Of a DNA stretch of 7,968 nt, positions 1 through 5,034 are shown in pieces (the first letter of the stretch is position 1; every line of letters starts with the position of its first letter). The notes beneath the pieces are model-generated. The model saw only the letters and a list, made by a program, of their open reading frames with translations, was not told the origin of the DNA and did no database searches. The DNA lies in assembly GCA_012512995.1 (NCBI GenBank), contig JAAZDA010000303.1, positions 1 through 7,968 on the forward strand, written 5' to 3'. The stretch is from Clostridiales bacterium. GTDB taxonomy: Bacteria; Bacillota; Clostridia; Lachnospirales; Lachnospiraceae. A program made the translations under genes and the position numbers.

Positions 1-813
1 GACCTGAACGGAAGCATGTATTCGGGGTGCGCCATAACAAACGACAGAGGATGTTTTGACTTGCCAGAGGATGCGATCCTGTTCTTCTATACGGCAGCAG
101 GCGATCCGACAAGACTGAGCAAAGGAATAAAGTGTACCCAGCGTATGGCTTTTTCGCTGGACGGGGGCAAAACTCTCACAAAATATGAGGGCTGGAATCT
201 GCCAAATATCGCGGAGGGGAATCGCGATCCGAAGATCTTCTGGCATGAGGAAACAACTTGTTATGTCATGACACTTTACCTTTCAGGCAATCGTTTCGGA
301 ATCTTCAATTCGAATGATCTGAAGAACTGGCAGAACACGCAGATAATGGAGCTTCCACCGATGTGGGAATGCCCGGATCTGTTTCCGGTGGGCATGAGCG
401 ACGGGGAGAAAAAATGGGTGTTCACGAGTGCCGATGGTCTGTACTATATCGGGAGTTTTGACGGAAGACAGTTCACTGCGGAAACAGAGATTCAGAAAAT
501 GTACGCGAATGATATTCCATATGCGGCGCAGACTTATTCAAATGCCCGGGGAAGGGTGATAAGTGTCGCGTGGCTCAGGATAAATCACTGCGATGGTGAC
601 AATTACACAGGTGCAATGTCGGCCCCGAGGGAACTGTCGCTTGGAAAAGATGACAGAGGTTTCTATCTGAGGCAGAGATTTGCCCATGAGGCTGCTGACT
701 TTCTTTTTGAAGACAATAACGGAACAACTGTTGAGGAGGCCAGTATAAAGGAGCAAATTTCAGTTGACGGAAGGCAGTTGACGGTCACGGTGAAAAAGCA
801 GGGACGTGAGTAA
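1..813 (+). CDS. GH32 beta-fructosidase (levanase/fructanase-like), 5' partial
   Basis: Hydrolyses terminal beta-fructosyl bonds of sucrose or fructans by the retaining GH32 mechanism. The frame is open from base 1 (reads D-L-N-G-S before the first Met at 16), so the ATG at 16 is internal and the true start lies upstream, as does the WMNDPNG nucleophile motif. Visible family motifs: MYSGCA at 16-33, the RDP motif (GNRDPK, Asp codon 226-228) that binds fructose, and WECPDLF with the catalytic acid Glu at 367-369. GAMSAPREL (about 613-639) marks the end of the five-bladed propeller and resembles SacC/levanase-type members more than sucrose-6-phosphate hydrolases. Only about 58 residues follow it, against roughly 130-150 usual for the beta-sandwich domain, so the C-terminus looks cut short. 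No signal peptide can be judged because the N-terminus is missing. It sits 35 bases before the sucrose phosphorylase gene, suggesting one operon. The family call is firm; exact substrate is not. Confidence 0.88.
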   Translation, partial: DLNGSMYSGCAITNDRGCFDLPEDAILFFYTAAGDPTRLSKGIKCTQRMAFSLDGGKTLTKYEGWNLPNIAEGNRDPKIFWHEETTCYVMTLYLSGNRFGIFNSNDLKNWQNTQIMELPPMWECPDLFPVGMSDGEKKWVFTSADGLYYIGSFDGRQFTAETEIQKMYANDIPYAAQTYSNARGRVISVAWLRINHCDGDNYTGAMSAPRELSLGKDDRGFYLRQRFAHEAADFLFEDNNGTTVEEASIKEQISVDGRQLTVTVKKQGRE

Positions 814-848
814 GACAGCACACGGTTACGAAAGGAATAATAAAAACA

Positions 849-2276
849 ATGCACAATAACAAGATTATGCTGATAACTTACCCGGATTCGCTCGGGTCGA
901 ACCTGGCTGACCTGAAGGAGATGCTTGATAAATACTTCAGCAGGGCAGTAGGGGGAGTACATGTTTTGCCGTTCTTTCCATCGTCTGGTGACAGGGGCTT
1001 TGCACCGATGGATTATCACAAGGTGGATCCCTCGTTCGGAAGCTGGGACGATGTCGAGGCGATCGGCAGTGAATATTATCTGATGTTTGATTATATGATC
1101 AACCATATTTCGGCGCACAGCCAGTATTATCAGGATTTTCTGGCGAAAAAGGACGACTCGTAATATAAGGATCTTTTCATAAGATATAAGGATTTCTGGG
1201 ATAACGGCGAGCCGACTGACGAACAGGTAGACGCCATCTACAAGCGTAAACCGCGCGCTCCTTACACGATCGCTCATTTCGCAGATGGAACCGAGGAGAA
1301 GGTCTGGTGCACTTTCGATGAAGAGCAGATAGATATAAACTGTAAGAGCGATACGGCGAAGAAGTTTATAAAGGATAATCTGACATGGATGGCTTCGCAC
1401 GGCGCATCGATCATAAGACTTGATGCTTTTGCATACGCGACGAAGAGAGCTGGGACAAGCTGCTTCTTCGTGGAGCCGGATGTGTGGGAGTTCCTTGATA
1501 AATGCAAGGAGGATCTGGCAGGAACAGGCGTTGAGCTTCTGCCGGAGATACATGAGCATTATTCGATGCAGGATCGCATTGCGGACAAAGGATATTATGT
1601 TTACGACTTTGCACTTCCGATTCTGCTGCTGAACGCTATTTATTATGGCCAGACAAAATACCTCAGGCACTGGCTTTCCATATGCCCGAGAAGAGTTTTC
1701 ACGACACTCGACACTCACGATGGAATAGGAGTTGTTGATGTCAGAGATCTTCTCCCACAGGATGAGATAGACCGCACCAAGGACGATATTTTCAAGTTCG
1801 GCGCGAACGTAAAGAAAGTCTATAATACGGCGGCATACAACAATCTCGATATATATCAGGTGAACTGTTCATATTACTCAGCACTCGGAGATGACGACGC
1901 CAGTTACCTCCTCGCGAGAGCAGTCCAGTTCTTTGCACCTGGTATTCCGCAGGTCTATTATGTGGGACTTCTCGCAGGAAAGAATGATCTTGAATTGCTG
2001 GAGAAAACAAAGGTCGGCCGCAATATCAACAGGCATTATTATTCCAAAGATGAGATAGCGCAGGAAGTCGAACGCCCGGTAGTCAGGAAGCTCCTCAACA
2101 TGATGGAGTTCCGAAATGAGACAAAAGCATTCAACGGGAGTTTCAGCATGGCCGATTCAGATGATGGGAAACTCATTATAGAAAGAGAATTTGAAGGGGA
2201 CAAGGCTGTCCTGACGGCAGATTTCATTGAGAAAAAGTTCACGGTCACGCATAACGGTGAGAAAGTGGAATTCTGA
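849..2276 (+). pseudogene. gtfA: Sucrose phosphorylase (GH13_18) with an in-frame TAA at codon 105
   Basis: Family role: sucrose + phosphate to alpha-glucose-1-phosphate + fructose, in the cytoplasm. The ATG at 849 follows an AAAGGA site at 831-836. Codons 1-104 (MHNNKIMLITYPDSLG..., DYMINHIS) are followed by TAA at 1161-1163, after which the same frame stays open to TGA at 2274-2276. Reading through gives about 475 residues, close to the usual 480-500, with conserved text directly on both sides (KKDDS-stop-YKDLFIRYKDFW). Relatives usually have an acidic residue here, so GAA to TAA, one base, would explain it. Catalytic residues all lie after the stop: nucleophile D192 (IIRLDAFAY), acid/base E233 (LLPEIHEHY, codon 1545-1547) and stabiliser D291 (TLDTHDGIGV). 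GTSCFF and GIPQVYYVGLLAG are also typical. A restart at Met 1389 (weak AAGGA at 1371-1375) would lack the first third of the barrel and is unlikely to work. The stop may be a real mutation or a sequencing error. Glucosylglycerate or sucrose-6-phosphate phosphorylase are alternatives within the family; the GH32 and sugar-transport context favours sucrose. Confidence 0.85.
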
Positions 2277-2348
2277 GATAAAGCATGTAAATATGCACAA
2301 AATATGAACGACATTTTGATAAATTGTAACGAAGTTTGAAAAAGGCAC

Positions 2349-2377
2349 TTGTGCAACCATTTGGCGAGTGCTACTAT
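2349..2377 (+). promoter_or_regulatory. Candidate sigma-A promoter with extended -10
   Basis: TTGTGC at 2349-2354 and TACTAT at 2372-2377 are 17 bases apart, with TG at 2369-2370 placed one base before the -10 box as in extended -10 promoters. The -35 box matches consensus at only 3 of 6 positions and the -10 box at 4 of 6, so the case rests on spacing and the TG. The GCACT/AGTGC inverted arms at 2345-2349 and 2367-2371 overlap it and could be part of an operator, but five-base arms are easily found by chance. Transcription would yield a leader of about 175 bases before the binding-protein gene. Confidence 0.3.
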
Positions 2378-2400
2378 TATCTCAGTTCAGGAAACGATAC

Positions 2401-2424
2401 CGACAACGTAACCGACAACGTAAC
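2401..2424 (+). repeat. 12-bp perfect tandem repeat (CGACAACGTAAC x2)
   Basis: CGACAACGTAAC occurs at 2401-2412 and again at 2413-2424 with no gap. It lies downstream of the candidate promoter and would be in the transcribed leader. A looser series of CGGAAA-type units follows at 2458-2480. The function is unknown: it may be a regulator-binding repeat or simple replication slippage. Confidence 0.8.
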
Positions 2425-2559
2425 CAAGATAACGGAAATAAGGGGAGCGTTGAAACACGGAAACGCGGAAATACGGAAATTCTGTAACATGGGAACACCC
2501 CGGAGAAGTGGGGAAACATAGTAAGTAGCACGATTACTACTAAAGGAGAGGAAAAGATT

Positions 2560-4020
2560 ATGAACAAAAAGTTAGTAAGCGTTACACTCAGCGCAGCAAT
2601 GATCTCTGCTCTGCTTGCAGGCTGCGGAAGCACAGCTACAGGCGACACAGCAACAGCAGCATCATCTGCACCTGCAGCAGCTGCAACATCAGAGGCTGCA
2701 GCAGAAGCAACATCAGAAGCAGCTGCAACATCAGAAGCAGCAACAGGAACAGGAAAGGTTTATCTCCTGAACTTCAAGCCCGAGACAGACGGCGCATGGC
2801 AGACACTTGCACAGACTTACACAGAGCAGACAGGAACAGAAGTTACAGTTCTTACAGCTGCAGATGGTCAGTACAGCACAGTAATGCAGTCAGAGATGGC
2901 TAAGACAGATGCTCCTACAATCTTCAACATCGGCAATGCAACAGCAGCACAGACATGGGATGATTACACATATGATCTCAAAGATTCTGACATCTACAAT
3001 CACCTTACAGACAAGAGCCTTGCAATCGAGAACAATGGCAAGGTAGCAGCAGTTGCTAACTGCTATGAGTGCTACGGTATCATCTACAACAAGACAATTC
3101 TTGATGACTACTGCACAATGGACAAAGCAGTTGTTACATCTGCTGACCAGATCACAGACCTCGACACACTCGAAGCAGTAGCAGATGACATCAATTCCAG
3201 AATTGATGAGATCAACGAGAAGTTCGACCTTGAGCTCACAGAAGCATTTGCTTCAGCAGGACTTGATGATGGTTCTTCATGGAGATTCTCAGGCCATCTT
3301 GCAAATATGCCTCTGTACTATGAATTCCTTGATGACGGTGTAGATCCTGTATCAGGCGAAGCTACAATCAAGGGAACATATCTTGACAACTTCAAGAGAG
3401 TCTGGGATATGTATGTAAGAGATTCAGCAGCAGATCCCAAGACACTTAATTCAGGCGCTCTTAATGCAGAATCAGAACTTGGCATGGAGCAGGCAGTCTT
3501 CTATCAGAATGGTGACTGGGAGTTCTCAGCACTCACAAATCCTGATAACGGCTATCTTGTAACAGCTGACGATCTTGATATGATGCCTATCTACTTCGGC
3601 GTTGACGATGCTAACGAAGGTCTCTGCGTTGGTACTGAGAACCACTGGGCAGTAAATGCAAAGGCTCCTCAGGAAGATATCGATGCAACACTTGCATTCC
3701 TTAACTGGGTAATCACTTCTGATGAAGGCCGCGAAGCCATCACAACAGAAATGGGCCTTTCAGCTCCGTTCGATACATTCACAGGCGACTATGCTTCAAC
3801 TAACAACTTCGCTGCATCTGCATCAAAACTTATGGCAGACGGCAAAACTTCTGTAGCATGGGCATTCAATGCAACTCCTAACGTAGATGACTGGAGAGCA
3901 GATGTTGTTTCTGCACTCACAGCTTACACAGATGGTTCAGGCGACTTCGATGCAGTCAAGACAGCATTCGTAGACGGATGGGACAAACAGTGGAAGCTCG
4001 CAGCAGAAGCTGCTGAATAA
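2560..4020 (+). CDS. Carbohydrate ABC transporter substrate-binding lipoprotein
   Basis: 486 residues. Binds sugar outside the cell and delivers it to the two permeases encoded downstream. The ATG at 2560 follows a strong AAAGGAGAGG site at 2542-2551. The N-terminus has lysines, a hydrophobic stretch and a lipobox LLAGC with the lipidated Cys at residue 22. Residues 23 to about 66 are a flexible Ala/Ser/Thr/Glu linker with repeated ATSEAA units, as often seen between membrane anchor and binding domain in Gram-positives. From about residue 67 (KVYLLNFKPE) a family 1 solute-binding fold runs to the end, with TGTEVTVLTA, the APTIFNIG strand, the VANCYECYGIIYNK hinge-type segment, and the C-terminal LAFLNWVITSDEGREAI region. 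Length slightly exceeds the usual 400-450 because of the linker. Codon use is strongly uniform (ACA, GCA, CTT, ATC), unlike the flanking enzymes, consistent with high expression. The neighbours suggest sucrose or fructo-oligosaccharides as ligand; sequence alone does not fix this. Confidence 0.93.
   Translation: MNKKLVSVTLSAAMISALLAGCGSTATGDTATAASSAPAAAATSEAAAEATSEAAATSEAATGTGKVYLLNFKPETDGAWQTLAQTYTEQTGTEVTVLTAADGQYSTVMQSEMAKTDAPTIFNIGNATAAQTWDDYTYDLKDSDIYNHLTDKSLAIENNGKVAAVANCYECYGIIYNKTILDDYCTMDKAVVTSADQITDLDTLEAVADDINSRIDEINEKFDLELTEAFASAGLDDGSSWRFSGHLANMPLYYEFLDDGVDPVSGEATIKGTYLDNFKRVWDMYVRDSAADPKTLNSGALNAESELGMEQAVFYQNGDWEFSALTNPDNGYLVTADDLDMMPIYFGVDDANEGLCVGTENHWAVNAKAPQEDIDATLAFLNWVITSDEGREAITTEMGLSAPFDTFTGDYASTNNFAASASKLMADGKTSVAWAFNATPNVDDWRADVVSALTAYTDGSGDFDAVKTAFVDGWDKQWKLAAEAAE
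2679..2750 (+). repeat. Coding repeats of the ATSEAA linker
   Basis: Three imperfect copies of GCAACATCAGAAGCA-like sequence encode the ATSEA/ATSEAA units of the lipoprotein linker, at roughly residues 42-64. The copies are almost identical in DNA as well as protein, so copy number could change by slippage without leaving frame when whole units are lost or gained. Confidence 0.65.
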
Positions 4021-4100
4021 GCAACAGATATATCAGAACATGCACCTTTAACAGGATGAAATATAAAAGGCGCAGAAGAAAAGTAATATAGTCACAGCTC

Positions 4101-4158
4101 GGGGTGAGTGTCATATATGATCATCATAACGATGAGATAATGATTACTCACCCCTTTT
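4101..4158 (+). terminator. Long stem-loop followed by TTTT (partial terminator or mRNA-stabilising hairpin)
   Basis: GGGGTGAGT at 4101-4109 pairs perfectly with ACTCACCCC at 4146-4154. Two further stems continue upward: TCAT 4111-4114 with ATGA 4140-4143, and TCATC 4121-4125 with GATGA 4131-4135 around an ATAAC loop. TTTT at 4155-4158 follows, short for a full rho-independent terminator, so partial read-through into the permease genes is expected. The CCCC arm can instead pair with GGGG of the ribosome site at 4167-4170. A role as 3'-end protection for the binding-protein mRNA is equally possible. Confidence 0.65.
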
Positions 4159-4170
4159 GCGCAGAAGGGG
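4151..4170 (+). promoter_or_regulatory. Alternative hairpin covering the permease ribosome site
   Basis: CCCCTT at 4151-4156 is complementary to AAGGGG at 4165-4170, which is the ribosome site for the ATG at 4177. This 6-base stem uses the same CCCC as the larger stem-loop, so the two structures exclude each other: with the large hairpin formed the ribosome site is free, without it the site could be hidden. The pairing is seen; regulation by it is inference. Confidence 0.4.
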
Positions 4171-4176
4171 ATTGCT

Positions 4177-5034
4177 ATGGAAAAGGCGACAAAGAAGTAC
4201 TTTCCGATTTTTGTTCTTCCGACAATGATAGCGTTTGCAATAGGATTTCTGATCCCGTTTGTTTACGGAATTTTCCTTTCGTTCTGCAAATTCACAACTG
4301 TTGTCGACTGGAAATGGGTCGGACTCAGCAATTATTCCAAGATTTTCTATGTTAACGGGGAACTTGATACCACATTCCTTCATTCACTGTGGTATACGGC
4401 CCTCTTTACACTTGTTTCAGTACTGGTCATAAACGTGATCTCCTTTGCCATAGCAATGCTTCTGACAAAGGGAATCAAAGGAACAAATCTTTTCAGAACG
4501 GCGTTCTTCCTGCCGAACCTTATCGGCGGTATTGTACTCAGCTATATCTGGCTGATGATATTCAACAGTGTTCTCTCCAATTATTCCAAAACAATTGTTT
4601 CGACTCAGTGGTATGCATTCTGGGGCATGATCATAGTGGTCTGCTGGCAGCAGATAGGCTACATGATGATCATATATATCGCAGGAATACAGAATATTCC
4701 CGGAGAACTGATTGAAGCTGCAAAGATCGACGGCGCAAACGCATGGCAGCTGCTCACAAAGATCACGATCCCGCTTCTTATGCCTACGATCACGATCTGC
4801 ACATTCCTTACATTGACGAACGGGTTCAAGCTCTTTGATCAGAACTTCGCTCTGACAGGCGGCAATCCGGCAAAACAATCGCAGTTGCTGGCACTTAACA
4901 TCTACGACACCATGTATGGCACGACAGGATGGCAGGGCGTAGGACAGGCCAAGGCTGTCATATTCTTCATTCTTGTTGCAATCATCGCACTTGTTCAGAA
5001 TAAGATGACAACGAGCAAGGAGGTGGAACAATAA
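4177..5034 (+). CDS. Sugar ABC transporter permease, MalF/UgpA-like (CUT1)
   Basis: 285 residues, a usual length for Gram-positive CUT1 permeases. Forms half of the membrane channel with the next protein and receives sugar from the upstream lipoprotein. The ATG at 4177 follows AGAAGGGG at 4163-4170. About six membrane spans are visible: near residues 9-37, 70-96, 107-130, 148-171, 203-222 and 257-276. The cytoplasmic EAA loop, which docks on the ATPase, is at residues 180-203 (EAAKIDGANAWQLL, then TKITIPLLMP), with the conserved Gly at 186. The Gly-rich segment after DQNFALTGGNP is also typical of this family. The stop TAA (5032-5034) shares its last base with the next ATG, so the two permeases are translationally coupled. 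No ATPase gene is seen; a shared MsmK-type ATPase is the likely partner. Confidence 0.93.
   Translation: MEKATKKYFPIFVLPTMIAFAIGFLIPFVYGIFLSFCKFTTVVDWKWVGLSNYSKIFYVNGELDTTFLHSLWYTALFTLVSVLVINVISFAIAMLLTKGIKGTNLFRTAFFLPNLIGGIVLSYIWLMIFNSVLSNYSKTIVSTQWYAFWGMIIVVCWQQIGYMMIIYIAGIQNIPGELIEAAKIDGANAWQLLTKITIPLLMPTITICTFLTLTNGFKLFDQNFALTGGNPAKQSQLLALNIYDTMYGTTGWQGVGQAKAVIFFILVAIIALVQNKMTTSKEVEQ

Larger units (their letters stand above)
2277..2559 (+). other. Leader/intergenic region before the binding-protein gene
   Basis: A 283-base gap that I read as non-coding. It contains an AT-rich start with a weak GCAT/ATGC hairpin (2283-2296), a candidate promoter (2349-2377), a perfect 12-base tandem repeat (2401-2424), a run of CGGAAA-like short repeats (about 2458-2480), and a small AGTAG/CTACT stem (2524-2528 with 2537-2541) directly next to the ribosome site. 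No convincing rho-independent terminator follows the phosphorylase gene: no GC-rich stem with a T-run is seen. The gap length suggests that the transporter genes have their own promoter. Confidence 0.6.
4021..4176 (+). promoter_or_regulatory. Intergenic region between binding protein and first permease
   Basis: 156 bases without a gene. Shortly after the stop codon is an imperfect hairpin GCACCTTTA (4042-4050) with TAAAAGGCGC (4064-4073). The main stem-loop is at 4101-4154. The 9-base word GCGCAGAAG is present twice, at 4070-4078 and 4159-4167; the second copy merges into the permease ribosome site AGAAGGGG. A gap with stable structure between an abundant binding protein and its scarcer permeases fits the common pattern of lowered downstream expression. 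I see no convincing separate promoter here. Confidence 0.55.

Noticed and set aside
1161..1163. Recoding of TAA or selenocysteine/pyrrolysine-type read-through
   Set aside because: TAA is not a selenocysteine or pyrrolysine codon, no special downstream element is seen, and TAA ends other genes here as a normal stop.
663..1718. A long minus-strand open frame of 351 codons opposite the GH32 and phosphorylase genes
   Set aside because: Its protein is a Cys/Arg/Ile-rich mix with no recognisable domain, and both genes it overlaps have strong family motifs on the + strand. It looks like a shadow frame.
1389..2276. The second part of the phosphorylase gene as an independent 295-residue protein
   Set aside because: The frame continues upstream unbroken to 1164 with conserved family sequence, and the ribosome site before Met 1389 is weak. 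It is the remainder of the interrupted gene.
2283..2296. GCAT/ATGC hairpin after the phosphorylase gene as a terminator
   Set aside because: Only four base pairs, AT-rich, and no T-run follows.
2336..2521. A 61-codon frame in the leader starting at TTG
   Set aside because: It covers the candidate promoter and the tandem repeat, has no good ribosome site and no recognisable protein features; the repeat gives it DNVTDNVT by chance.
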